NCBI RefSeq assembly: GCF_001484765.1
Contig: NZ_LLXO01000032.1
Coordinates: 1-61,119 of the forward strand
Reading direction: 5' to 3'
Source: Entomohabitans teleogrylli
Lineage (GTDB): Bacteria > Pseudomonadota > Gammaproteobacteria > Enterobacterales > Enterobacteriaceae
Length of the DNA stretch: 61,119 bases
Within the stretch, counting starts at the first letter, position 1; each line of letters starts with the position of its first letter. The position numbers were made by a program, and so were the translations under genes. The notes below the pieces were generated by a model, which saw only the letters and a list, made by a program, of their open reading frames with translations, did no database searches and had not been told where the DNA came from. Below, piece by piece: positions 16,910 to 24,606 of the stretch.

Positions 16910-17140
16910 ATGACACCTGTCATTCTTCCACCTTCCGCAGAGGCTGTAAAGCCCCGCCGTCATTCCCGTATCCCCCGCGTCGATATTCCCGCGCCGGAGA
17001 TAGACCCCGCGCTCAGGGCCTTCGGGCGGCACATTGCGAAATCTGTTCGCAAGGGGCGCGGTGTCCACATCCCCGCGATGAAAAACGCCGATTTTGGTCA
17101 GGTGCTCCGCACCCTCGAACTGACACGCGCATTTAACTAA
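16910..17140 (+). CDS. small KPRRH-motif protein, paralogue 1
   Basis: A 76-residue basic protein starting MTPVILPPSAEAVKPRRHSR, with core EIDPALRAFGRHIAKSVRKG and end FGQVLRTLELTRAFN. The 19673-19903 gene encodes a clear paralogue of the same length, with AVKPRRH, EIDPAL, FGRHIA, RKGRGVHIPAM and FGQVLRTLEL shared. The genes are also followed by the same sequence (GGTGAGCCGCTCCGAAAGGG). The positive charge suggests nucleic-acid contact, but the function is unknown. AAAGGAG precedes the ATG. Confidence 0.6.
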   Translation: MTPVILPPSAEAVKPRRHSRIPRVDIPAPEIDPALRAFGRHIAKSVRKGRGVHIPAMKNADFGQVLRTLELTRAFN

Positions 17141-17188
17141 CCAGGTGAGCCGCTCCGAAAGGGGCGGCAACAGCAGAAGGAGGACATC

Positions 17189-18064
17189 ATGAATCACACC
17201 AGCACACAGGCTGTCAGCGTCGACATTACCCCCCACAGCGGCGCGGGAGAGGTCATCCCGTCTTTGCCCGTCGAGCGCATTGTGGCGCAGCGAAACAGCG
17301 GCGTGACGGCGTTTCTGGAGGCGATAAGGCTGCTACGTGACGCGCAGAAACTCATTTTTGACGCATCCGGACGCGGCTGGATCTCCGGCATGACCGAAAT
17401 CATCGAACGCAGCCTGTCAGCCGACCGCAGCACCACGCGGGAAGCCGCCTTAAAACGCAGCATCTGCCGTTATGCAGATCGCGACATCTGGACGCGCCTG
17501 ATGAATGACACGGGCATGTTTACGCTGATGAGCGAGGCGCAGCGTAAGGAATGGGACACGCAGTTGTACAGTGACGACTGTCCCGAAATTACGCTGGACA
17601 ACGTGATCACTACGTTCCGGGCACTGAACGCCAGCAAGGGAGAAACGTTTGAGCAGGGCGTGATCGACGTGTTCCGAAATCTGTCCTGGGACTACAAAAC
17701 CAACAATCCGCGCTTTCTCGGCAAACGCATCATCATTGATGGCGTCCTGGATAATCATCGCGGGCTGTATTTTTCCGTGCGCACGTATGCACAGAACCGG
17801 ATAGATGACCTCGCCCGCCCGTTCTGGATCCTCGACGGAAAGAACATCCCCGACAATCGCGTCTCCGAGGGGGCGAACCTGAGCGCGTTTATCAGTCAGG
17901 GCGGCGCGGCGAGTGTGGGCGAGGTGTTTACCTGCGAGTATTTTACGGTACGCACATACAAAAAAGGCTCCGCACACGTCACCTTTACCCGGCCCGACCT
18001 GGTGGAGAAGGTGAACGACATTATCGCGCGGCACTATCCGGGGGCGCTGCCGCCGGTGGTCTGA
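17189..18064 (+). CDS. DUF4942-type protein
   Basis: A 291-residue cytoplasmic protein. Its central and C-terminal parts (LDNVITTFRALNASKGETFEQGVIDVFRNLSWDYKTNNP, discussed as adjacent blocks, then LGKRIIIDGVLDNH) look like the DUF4942 family of plasmid and phage proteins, with a C-terminal segment rich in aromatic residues (CEYFTVRTYKKGSAHVTF). No catalytic motif is evident. AGAAGGAGG lies before the ATG. It is the last gene of the operon begun at 16594. Confidence 0.7.
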   Translation: MNHTSTQAVSVDITPHSGAGEVIPSLPVERIVAQRNSGVTAFLEAIRLLRDAQKLIFDASGRGWISGMTEIIERSLSADRSTTREAALKRSICRYADRDIWTRLMNDTGMFTLMSEAQRKEWDTQLYSDDCPEITLDNVITTFRALNASKGETFEQGVIDVFRNLSWDYKTNNPRFLGKRIIIDGVLDNHRGLYFSVRTYAQNRIDDLARPFWILDGKNIPDNRVSEGANLSAFISQGGAASVGEVFTCEYFTVRTYKKGSAHVTFTRPDLVEKVNDIIARHYPGALPPVV

Positions 18065-18846
18065 TGCACTGGCGGGGGACTTGCTCCCCCGTCACTGTCT
18101 GAGAGTCCGCCGAAAACCCGCCTGCGGCGCGTGGCAGGGCTGCGCTGACGCGCCGCCATGGCCACTTTGTCACAGGACAGGTATCCCTGTTTCGGGCTGA
18201 CTCTGACGGTTCAGCTGATATCCTCTCCTGTTTCATTCTCTCTTCTGCTTTTTCTTTCTGACAGGCCAGACCCGGGGACCCCTTCGGCTCCCGACCGCTG
18301 CGCGTCCGGTCGTCGAGCCACACTCCGCTAACCGCGAAAGGATGCGGTAAGCTCCGCCGAACCCGCCAGGCGGTTTCGGGCCTGCCGGCTAGTGTCTGAT
18401 GTCTGACGTCAACGGCAGGCTTGCAGCATCCTTGTCAGGATGCGCCGCCCTTTTACGCGCCGTCACCTGCGCTTTTCGCACCCCGGCAAACTGACGCCGG
18501 GCTGTAAGGGGCAACGCCGTTTTCGCTGCCGCTTCTCCGGCATTGCGGCGGGTTCCTGCTCTTTCCTTACCTGGTGCCGTTTCACCCCTTTGAGTCCTTT
18601 CGCCGGGGCTGAGACAAGCACAGTCGCTGTCAGCCGTCCAGGGTAAATGGCACGCGGTAAACCGCGCCCTGGACATCTGCCATCGCCGGTGCTCGTTTAC
18701 GCCCTTGCGGCGAACGGCTCTCAAACGGATGAAGGTAACAACCAGCGGAGCAGAGCAGCAGGTCCCCGCAAAACGTCAAAACCGCGGCCCGGCAACTCAA
18801 CGGGTGAGGGTTTTAAAGCCTCAAAGTCAGAAAAAGGGAGAAATTC
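18065..18846. other. gene-less 780 bases with repeat copy C
   Basis: The first 200 bases follow the DUF4942 gene and hold no gene. Repeat copy C occupies 18281-18838. Open frames in this stretch recur in copy A as by-products of the repeat and are not credible genes. Confidence 0.65.
18281..18838 (+). repeat. long leading-region repeat, copy C (candidate ssDNA promoter, Frpo-like)
   Basis: This is nearly identical to copy A (10781-11340) along its whole length, exactly 7500 bases away at the start, with the hairpin at 18426-18443. It ends at the ribosome binding site of the 18847 gene. High identity between copies suggests recent duplication or gene conversion. Confidence 0.7.
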
Positions 18847-19182
18847 ATGAATACCCGCAACGTCCACATATCGTCCGTTCTGCGTACTGATGGTTTTGTG
18901 CGCAATATCCACACCGCTAACCCGTTCGATGTTATCCGCGCTGATGTGGTGCTTGCGCGCATCGAGAAAGAGGCAGGGCGCTGCTGCGGGCTGCATTACG
19001 AGCTGTATCAGGCGCGAGTGCTGAGCGATGCGCTGGATTATCTGGACGCGCTGCCGCTGAAAGACCGCCCGGCGTTCATGGGCGCGGCGGCAAAACGTGG
19101 CTACATCCTGACGCTGGCGGAAGAAAAACACGCGGAGGAAGCCCGTGATGTGCTGATGAGTGAACTGGCGGCAAACGAGTAG
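18847..19182 (+). CDS. leading-region protein of unknown function
   Basis: A 111-residue protein starting MNTRNVHISSVLRTDGFVRN. It is largely helical (VVLARIEKEAG, LSDALDYLDALPL) and acidic at the C-terminus. AAAGGGAG precedes the ATG. It is the first gene after repeat copy C, the position ssb holds after copy A. No recognised domain, signal or membrane segment. Confidence 0.6.
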   Translation: MNTRNVHISSVLRTDGFVRNIHTANPFDVIRADVVLARIEKEAGRCCGLHYELYQARVLSDALDYLDALPLKDRPAFMGAAAKRGYILTLAEEKHAEEARDVLMSELAANE

Positions 19183-19236
19183 ACAAACACGGGTGGCGGC
19201 ATGTTGCTGTCATCCCTTAACCCGAAGGAGAAAACC

Positions 19237-19584
19237 ATGCACTTATACATCACCGAATCTTCAGCCCGTCCGGGAATGCAGATCACCGCCGAAGCCGAGC
19301 GCGAATACTGGCTGAGTCGCCAGAAAGCGGCGGTGAAAGCGCCCGCTGAAATCGACGTTCACGCCTTCCACGACGCGCTGGGCCTGATGTTCCCGCTTAA
19401 CTGGTCAACAAGTGATAACGGTGTCTGGGAAACGTTCATGCTGCAGGAGATGGTCTGCGGTGACGTGACAGAGATTTATGCCCGCTGCGGAGCCAGATAT
19501 TTCCGGCTGCGGGATGTGTGCAACCTGAGCCATGCGCAGATTAAAACGCGCATTAAGGAGGGATTTAACCCGGAGCAGAAATGA
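19237..19584 (+). CDS. leading-region protein of unknown function
   Basis: A 115-residue protein starting MHLYITESSARPGMQITAEA. GAAGGAG precedes the ATG at 19237; the open frame extends 12 codons further upstream without support. The C-terminal half contains CGARYFRLRDVCNLSHAQI with two cysteines. It follows the 18847 gene by 54 bases. Its stop overlaps the start of the possible small peptide at 19581. Confidence 0.6.
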   Translation: MHLYITESSARPGMQITAEAEREYWLSRQKAAVKAPAEIDVHAFHDALGLMFPLNWSTSDNGVWETFMLQEMVCGDVTEIYARCGARYFRLRDVCNLSHAQIKTRIKEGFNPEQK

Positions 19585-19640
19585 AAAAAGCAGGGAAAAC
19601 CCTGCTTCATCCACGCCGTAAAAGTCGCTGGAACGATTGA
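19581..19640 (+). CDS. possible 19-residue peptide (second copy of the 16811 leader)
   Basis: It starts MKKAGKTLLHPRRK; its ATG overlaps the stop of the previous gene (AATGA) and GGAG lies just upstream. The DNA around the hairpin GCAGGG/CCCTGC is nearly the same as at 16811. It may be a translated leader or only a structured RNA element before the 19673 gene. Confidence 0.3.
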   Translation: MKKAGKTLLHPRRKSRWND

Positions 19641-19672
19641 TACGGCTGTTCAAATTAACTTACGAGGTACAT

Positions 19673-19903
19673 ATGAACCTTTCTATTCTTTCACCTTCCA
19701 CTGAGGCTGTAAAGCCCCGCCGTCACCAGCGCATTCTGCGCGATGACATCGCCGCGCGGGAGATAGACCCGGCGCTGAAAGCCTTCGGACGGCATATTGC
19801 CCGCAGCATTCGCAAGGGGCGCGGCGTCCATATCCCGGCGATGAACAACATCGCCTTCGGGCAGGTACTTCGCACGCTTGAACTCAAACGCGCATGTAAC
19901 TGA
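19673..19903 (+). CDS. small KPRRH-motif protein, paralogue 2
   Basis: A 76-residue basic protein starting MNLSILSPSTEAVKPRRHQR. It is a paralogue of the 16910 gene product, sharing most of the sequence and the same length. The start at 19673 aligns the two proteins; TACGAGGT is the likely ribosome binding site. Function unknown. The downstream gene differs from that of copy 1 (methylase-like instead of DUF4942). Confidence 0.6.
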   Translation: MNLSILSPSTEAVKPRRHQRILRDDIAAREIDPALKAFGRHIARSIRKGRGVHIPAMNNIAFGQVLRTLELKRACN

Positions 19904-19949
19904 TAAGGTGAGCCGCTCCGAAAGGGGCGGCAACAGCGGAGATAATTGT

Positions 19950-20783
19950 ATGTCACAGCTGAGTTTTGCCGATGTGTTCAACATGGCCAGAGAAACCGCA
20001 GACAATCCCCCGGTCGTTCAGGTGAGGACTCAGGTCGCGGAAGTGGTGCCTTCTGTTCAGCGTTTGATGAGTGAGCAGCACAGCCGGAGCCGGTTTATCC
20101 GCGTGTTTAAAGACACGGGCCGCCATCTGGGACGCTGGGAGGTGTTCAGTGATTTTCTGTCACTGGCTGCCAGTGAGCTGGATATGGCCCGGATAAGCGC
20201 GCCTGAAAGCATGGAGCACTGCCGGAAAATCTGCGCGCGTTATGAGGCGTCAGATATTGCGAACATGCAGGAGATGTTCTGCATGATGGTGTGCGCACTG
20301 GAGGCGAAGTTTCATGATTTCCTCGGCGCCATTTTCATGGAGCTTGAGCTGGGCGATAGCTTTCGCGGGCAGTACTTTACCCCTTATTCGGTCCAGTGCC
20401 TGATGGCGCGGATGCTGATGCCGGGCATCAGGGACACTGTCCGCCGTGAAGGGATAGCCACGGTCAGCGACCCGGCCTGTGGTGCCGCCGGGATGCTGAT
20501 TGCGTATGCGGAGTGCCTGCTTGAGGCCGATATCAACCCTTCCATGCATATGTTCGGCAGCTGCATCGATATCGATCCGGTGGCGGCAGATATGGCTTTC
20601 ATCCAGCTGTCTCTGCTGGGAATTGCCGCCGAAGTGGTCACGGGCAACACCCTGACAATGCAGTTCCGGCGGGTAAGATACACTCCCGTGTACTATCTCA
20701 ATGACTTTGAAAAGAGGCTGGCTGACCTGAACCGGTTCAGGGCGATGCGGGACTTTATGCGCGGGATAAAGCAGGCTGCATAA
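19950..20783 (+). CDS. N6-methylase-like protein lacking the catalytic NPPY motif
   Basis: A 277-residue protein whose C-terminal half resembles type I methylase subunits (HsdM fold). GQYFTPYSVQCLMARML is the usual entry to the domain and VSDPACGAAGMLIAY is the SAM-binding motif I. FGSCIDIDPVAADMAFIQLSLLG is motif II-III. After VVTGNTLTM the sequence passes to FRRVRYTPVYYLNDF without an NPP(Y/F) motif, so catalysis is doubtful. It may bind SAM or DNA as an anti-restriction factor (inference). Start at 19950 chosen from GGAG upstream. Confidence 0.8.
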   Translation: MSQLSFADVFNMARETADNPPVVQVRTQVAEVVPSVQRLMSEQHSRSRFIRVFKDTGRHLGRWEVFSDFLSLAASELDMARISAPESMEHCRKICARYEASDIANMQEMFCMMVCALEAKFHDFLGAIFMELELGDSFRGQYFTPYSVQCLMARMLMPGIRDTVRREGIATVSDPACGAAGMLIAYAECLLEADINPSMHMFGSCIDIDPVAADMAFIQLSLLGIAAEVVTGNTLTMQFRRVRYTPVYYLNDFEKRLADLNRFRAMRDFMRGIKQAA

Positions 20784-21408
20784 ATAACCGGAGGGGCAGG
20801 GGATAACCTGCCCGACTGCGGAAAAAAGGCCGCGCACCTGCGGTGCCGGATAATACCGGCTGCGCTACGCGCCGCCTGTATTATTCCGTCGCGGGCTTGT
20901 CTCTTCATTAATATTTGTTTGTCCCTGTTATATTTCATCCGGCATCCTGCTGTTTATCTCTTACGGTATTTATCCTTTGCACTGAAAATAATAAACAGTG
21001 GTCCGGGCGTCGTCCCGGACGGGACACGGCTGTCGTGAACAGAGCCAGCAAGCTGTCTCTGCCCTTCGGGCTTCCATCCTGACGCAAATTCAAAAACGCG
21101 CTTGCTGCATCCTTATCAGGATGCGCCGCTTTCACCGTGGCGATAAATACCCGCCACTCTGATGGCCGGAACGTGAATTCGATGAAGACCGAATCGACGT
21201 TCCGGGTTGTGTGTATGCTCAGCCCCGCGCTATATCGCCCGTCATCATCTTTTCGCGGAGGGCGGCTTTTAGCATCAGCCGTGGCGAAAATAAAGGGGTA
21301 TATAAACGCTTCGCGCCCCTTTATTTACTCCCCGTCGGCTGCTAATTGCCCTTTGCCGCTCAGTGATGAAGTCGAACGATTTAATAAACCGCGAAGGAGT
21401 TAACCAGC
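20784..21408. other. gene-less stretch before the second ardB, with hairpin D
   Basis: No supportable gene. CTTGCTGCATCCTTATCAGG at 21101-21120 continues into ATGCGCCGC and matches the hairpin core of repeats A-C (stem at 21107-21124). The rest of the long repeat is not conserved here. A GC palindrome near 21000-21030 (GTCCGGGCG/CGTCCCGGAC) and the promoter of the ardB gene are also likely in this interval. Confidence 0.55.
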
Positions 21409-21939
21409 ATGCACACAATTAACGTCAACACCGCCACTCGTGAATCAGACGAACAATTTAAAACTGACAAATATCTGCGTTATGCCGTTACCGATGGCGA
21501 TGAGCGTCTGGATTTTATCCCGGCACTCTTTTTTACCCCGTCTGCGGAGAATATGGTCGCGAGCTGGTTACGCCAGCATTCCGATTACGATGGCGGATTC
21601 TGGTCTTACTGGATTATTCCGCAGGGTGTCGGCGGAAATATTACCCCCGGCCGCATCCAGTTTATCACCACCCAGACCGGCTATATTGCACCAGAAGGTG
21701 AGCAGCGTTACAGGATGCACATCCCCGGAAATTATTTTGAAGGTGAAGTCAGCGCCGATGCAGCAGGAATTATTGCCACGCTGATGATTATGAACTGGCT
21801 GTCATGGCAGGTGGCGGATATGGGGCCGGAATATGCCCGCGTCTGTAAGCATCTGGTTTCCCGTCAGGATGCGCTGAAAGATTATCTCAGTATTATTCAT
21901 CATCCAGAACGGCATTTAATCTGGCGGGCGATAGACTAA
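21409..21939 (+). CDS. ardB: ArdB/KlcA-family anti-restriction protein (copy 2)
   Basis: A 176-residue protein of the same family as 8611-9039. It shows DYDGGFWSYWIIPQG, GEVSADAAGIIATLMIMNWL and the C-terminal HHPERHLIWRAID, but has a longer N-terminus and insert. ArdB inhibits type I restriction without being a DNA mimic (established). It is the gene nearest oriT in the leading region, so it would be among the first DNA to enter. AAGGAG precedes the ATG. Confidence 0.88.
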   Translation: MHTINVNTATRESDEQFKTDKYLRYAVTDGDERLDFIPALFFTPSAENMVASWLRQHSDYDGGFWSYWIIPQGVGGNITPGRIQFITTQTGYIAPEGEQRYRMHIPGNYFEGEVSADAAGIIATLMIMNWLSWQVADMGPEYARVCKHLVSRQDALKDYLSIIHHPERHLIWRAID

Positions 21940-21954
21940 TCATATACCTGAAAA

Positions 21955-21978
21955 AAAGACCTCATGGAGGAGGTCTTT
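21955..21978. terminator. bidirectional terminator between ardB and gene X
   Basis: AAAGACCTC (21955-21963) pairs perfectly with GAGGTCTTT (21970-21978). A tracts precede and T tracts follow, so both convergent genes can end here. Confidence 0.75.
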
Positions 21979-22456
21979 AGTTTTTCACAGGCCGGGATTG
22001 TCCGGCATTTTTATTTGCCTTGATGGCCCGGTAGATAGCTTCAATCTTTCTTGCATACTCCAGACGTCGCTGGGCCTGCCTGTCCGTTCTGCGGAATCCC
22101 GCATTATAGGCACCCACCGCCTCCCAGCTGACTCCCCATTTCTTAAATGACAGTGCCAGATAATAAGCACCCGTGTAAATGTTCAGGCAGGCATCTGTCA
22201 GCAGCTGTTCCGGTTTAATACCGAACTGCGACAGTTGAGCGTGATGCTGCGAATCGATTTGCATCAGTCCGGCACCGTAGCCCGTACCTGGATTTTTGCC
22301 GATAGCATCCACAACCCATTTTGATTCCTGCCATGAAATAGCCCGGAGCAGATCCGGATCTATTCGATAATCCCGTCCTGCCATATCAAAACAATCCGTG
22401 GCCCATGCAGGCGTGGATATTAATAACAGGGCAGCAAACGCCAGTTTTTTTCTCAA
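21977..22456 (-). CDS. lytic transglycosylase, gene X / orf169 type
   Basis: A 159-residue exported SLT-family muramidase with signal peptide [19 protein letters not shown]. The catalytic glutamate is in ISWQESKW, and [12 protein letters not shown] and GAYNAGFRR are the other conserved SLT blocks. It opens the peptidoglycan for the transfer apparatus, as VirB1 and F Orf169 do (established). It is transcribed away from oriT on the minus strand, its usual place in F-like plasmids. Confidence 0.92.
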   Translation of the reverse strand: MRKKLAFAALLLISTPAWATDCFDMAGRDYRIDPDLLRAISWQESKWVVDAIGKNPGTGYGAGLMQIDSQHHAQLSQFGIKPEQLLTDACLNIYTGAYYLALSFKKWGVSWEAVGAYNAGFRRTDRQAQRRLEYARKIEAIYRAIKANKNAGQSRPVKN

Positions 22457-22889
22457 GAGATTCCCTCCGGGCCGATTCCTGTAATTACGTTAACCCAGAC
22501 CAGAACGATACTCAACAAATATGCACTCCTCACCACAAAATCACCACACCCCACGCAAAATTAAAATTTTGCAGATTAGCATTCAGAAACAGTAAGTTAA
22601 CCTTAGTTATATTATTTTATTTAATATAAGGTTATATATAAGTGAATCATCTACGAATCAATGGCAATTCATGAATGATTCATTATTGAATTGTTTTTAA
22701 ATCACAATATTAAAATCAGATGGTTGATGTGAATTGACTCTAAATTCAATTCGTGGTGTGATTTGTCCTGTGAATTGCGGAGGATTAATATAAAATCAGA
22801 GTCGATTCACGATTCGATTCGTTGTCAGATAAGGTAGATATGCCAGGCCGTATTAAAACAAACCGTCTCATTTTTATAAGGAGTTCGAA
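22457..22889. other. oriT: origin of transfer (oriT) region
   Basis: CACCACACCCCACGCAAAA (22542-22560) matches the F oriT nic region. By analogy TraI cuts the minus strand between 22545 and 22546, so DNA left of this point enters the recipient first. GCAAAATT/AATTTTGC (22555-22572) is the adjacent inverted repeat bound by TraI. Further right the DNA is very AT-rich, as expected for IHF sites. Eight GANTC motifs (22644, 22655, 22677, 22736, 22799, 22804, 22811, 22816) fit TraM sbm sites, the last cluster overlapping the traM promoter. Confidence 0.9.
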
Positions 22890-23282
22890 GTGGCAAAAGT
22901 CCAGGCTTATGTCAGTGATGAAATGTCTGAAAAAATAAATGCCATTGTGGAAAAAAGAAGAGCTGAAGGAGCAAAGGAAAAAGATGTCAGTTTTTCCAGT
23001 ATAGCCTCAATGTTGCTTGAGTTAGGTCTTCGAGTTTACGAAGCACAAATGGAACGTAAAGAATCCGGATTTAACCAGATGGCATTCAATAGAGCATTGC
23101 TGGAAAGCGTAGTGAAAACACAATTTACGGTAAATAAAATTCTGGGCATTGAATGTCTGAGTCCTCATGTCTCGGGTAATCCTCGATGGGAATGGTCAGG
23201 GTTAATTGAAAATATACGGGATGATGTGCAGGAGGTTCTGCTTCAATTCTTTCAAGAGGTCGAAGATTCTGATAGTGAGTAA
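22890..23282 (+). CDS. traM: TraM, oriT-binding relaxosome protein
   Basis: A 130-residue TraM (127 in F). The N-terminal ribbon-helix-helix (MAKVQAYVSDEMSEKINAIV) binds GANTC sites. The core KDVSFSSIASMLLELGLRVYEAQMERKESG is strongly conserved. The C-terminal tetramer domain ends in an acidic tail (EDSDSE) of the kind that docks TraD. It starts with GTG after AAGGAG and probably represses its own promoter at 22799-22820. Confidence 0.95.
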   Translation: MAKVQAYVSDEMSEKINAIVEKRRAEGAKEKDVSFSSIASMLLELGLRVYEAQMERKESGFNQMAFNRALLESVVKTQFTVNKILGIECLSPHVSGNPRWEWSGLIENIRDDVQEVLLQFFQEVEDSDSE

Positions 23283-23456
23283 TATAAGAATTTTTCCACG
23301 TTCTTAAATGATATTTGATGTTTTTGGTTTTTCTTTTAATTTGTGACTGATTGTTCTTTTTGGTAGTGAATATTCAGAATAAAGATCTGGTATTAATGGG
23401 TGACATTGTAAGGGGGGAGTTTTATAATTTAGTGGCAGTTTAAAATTTGAGAAACA

Positions 23457-23489
23457 TTGGTGTAGAGAGCTTGACCCTCTCTACACCAA
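23457..23489. ncRNA. finP: traJ leader / FinP stem-loop
   Basis: TTGGTGTAGAGAG (23457-23469) and CTCTCTACACCAA (23477-23489) form a perfect 13-base stem with loop CTTGACC. It lies in the traJ leader. On the minus strand it would be a loop of the FinP antisense RNA, which pairs with traJ mRNA with FinO help (established for F). A finO gene is present at 54066. The FinP ends are not determined; it probably extends rightward over the traJ ribosome binding site. Confidence 0.55.
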
Positions 23490-23520
23490 CTATCCATAGA
23501 TACCTTATATGGAGGCGCCT

Positions 23521-24195
23521 ATGTGTGCGAAGGATCGTAGTCAAATCATAGTGTACAGTCAATCGGAAATCATCAGTCATCTTGATGATTTTCTCTCCAT
23601 CTCATCAAGTCACTGCTTTATACGTGATGCTCATGGCGAGTTAATGTATGTGAGCCCGCTATTTGAGAAAAATATTCTAAATGACAATGAACTAAAATTC
23701 TGGTTTTCGTCTATACCAATTGATATTCGGATAGAGTTATTTAACGCTGAAATTAATTCTTTTTCAGGGGAGGGGCCGTATATTTTTAAGGGGGTTAAAT
23801 CAATGAACTGTTTGCTAAACATATTTATTGAATGCGTTTCTATAAATGGAGTTAAATTAGTTAGATGGGTTTTCTTTTCAGAATCCGTGATTTCTTTACC
23901 TCTGGAGGGCGAAAGTAGTCGAGCTTCTATATATATTGATGATATCTTTTCTTTGAGAAAAAAAGTGGGTTTGGATTTCTGGAGGGTTTTTAACTTATAT
24001 GCTTATGGATTTACGATATCAAAAATTTCAGGTTCGACGAATTTAACTGAAGACCAGGTAAAGAAATTAATAAGAAAAATTAAAAGCGATTGTTTTTTGA
24101 TTAGCAGGGACAGCTTGGGGATATTAATTTTAAATACACAGAATTATAGTCGGCTTGCTTTTAACGTAATCAAAATTCTATCTGGCAAGTGTTAA
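23521..24195 (+). CDS. traJ: TraJ, transcriptional activator of the tra operon
   Basis: A 224-residue regulator in the TraJ position, with a PAS-like N-terminal part (SSSHCFIRDAHGELMYVSPL) and a C-terminal helix-turn-helix (FTISKISGSTNLTEDQVKKL). The 23521 ATG is five bases after GGAGG; an ATG at 23509 overlaps that site and is unlikely. The gene is much more AT-rich than the tra operon, as traJ alleles usually are, and the protein is divergent from F TraJ. Confidence 0.85.
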   Translation: MCAKDRSQIIVYSQSEIISHLDDFLSISSSHCFIRDAHGELMYVSPLFEKNILNDNELKFWFSSIPIDIRIELFNAEINSFSGEGPYIFKGVKSMNCLLNIFIECVSINGVKLVRWVFFSESVISLPLEGESSRASIYIDDIFSLRKKVGLDFWRVFNLYAYGFTISKISGSTNLTEDQVKKLIRKIKSDCFLISRDSLGILILNTQNYSRLAFNVIKILSGKC

Positions 24196-24204
24196 AATTA
24201 TGTA

Positions 24205-24233
24205 AATCACGCGCACTTTTAGTGCGCGTGATT
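24205..24233. promoter_or_regulatory. 12-base inverted repeat before traY (TraJ site or traJ terminator)
   Basis: AATCACGCGCAC (24205-24216) pairs perfectly with GTGCGCGTGATT (24222-24233). No T tract follows. It lies 100 bases before traY, where TraJ binds near the tra operon promoter in F, and 10 bases after the traJ stop. Either role is possible; an operator seems more likely because of the missing T run. Confidence 0.55.
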
Positions 24234-24332
24234 GTGAAAATAATTTACTCAAAACACCTTCTTAATTTGTTTACTTTTAACTCGGCAAATGTAAACTTTT
24301 TTAAGAGTTGGTAATCTTATTTTGGAGGTCGA

Positions 24333-24545
24333 TTGGAAAAAGCGATGAGGAGTAACGCACGACCTGCGCCAGGGAAAAATGTACTTCTGAAACTGGATGA
24401 GGAGACTAATCGTCGACTCATTAAAGCAAAGGACAGAAGCAGAAGAAGTAAAACATCTGAGGCTTATTTGAGACTGAAAGATCATCTTGAACGATTCCCG
24501 GATTTTTATAACTCAGAGCTTACCGTGCCAGGAGGTGAACAGTAA
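24333..24545 (+). CDS. traY: TraY, relaxosome accessory protein (single RHH domain)
   Basis: A 70-residue protein ending FPDFYNSELTVPGGEQ, with the ribbon-helix-helix core NVLLKLDEETNRRLIKAKDRS. TraY binds oriT and helps TraI nicking. It has one RHH unit, as R100 TraY does, rather than the tandem F form. The likely start is TTG at 24333 (GGAGG four bases upstream), as F traY also uses TTG. ATG at 24345 is the alternative. First gene of the transfer operon. Confidence 0.88.
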   Translation: MEKAMRSNARPAPGKNVLLKLDEETNRRLIKAKDRSRRSKTSEAYLRLKDHLERFPDFYNSELTVPGGEQ

Positions 24546-24606
24546 TTTAAACCATAATTCATACATCATTTTTATATATCAATCATTCTTTTTAAAGGAA
24601 ATAAAT

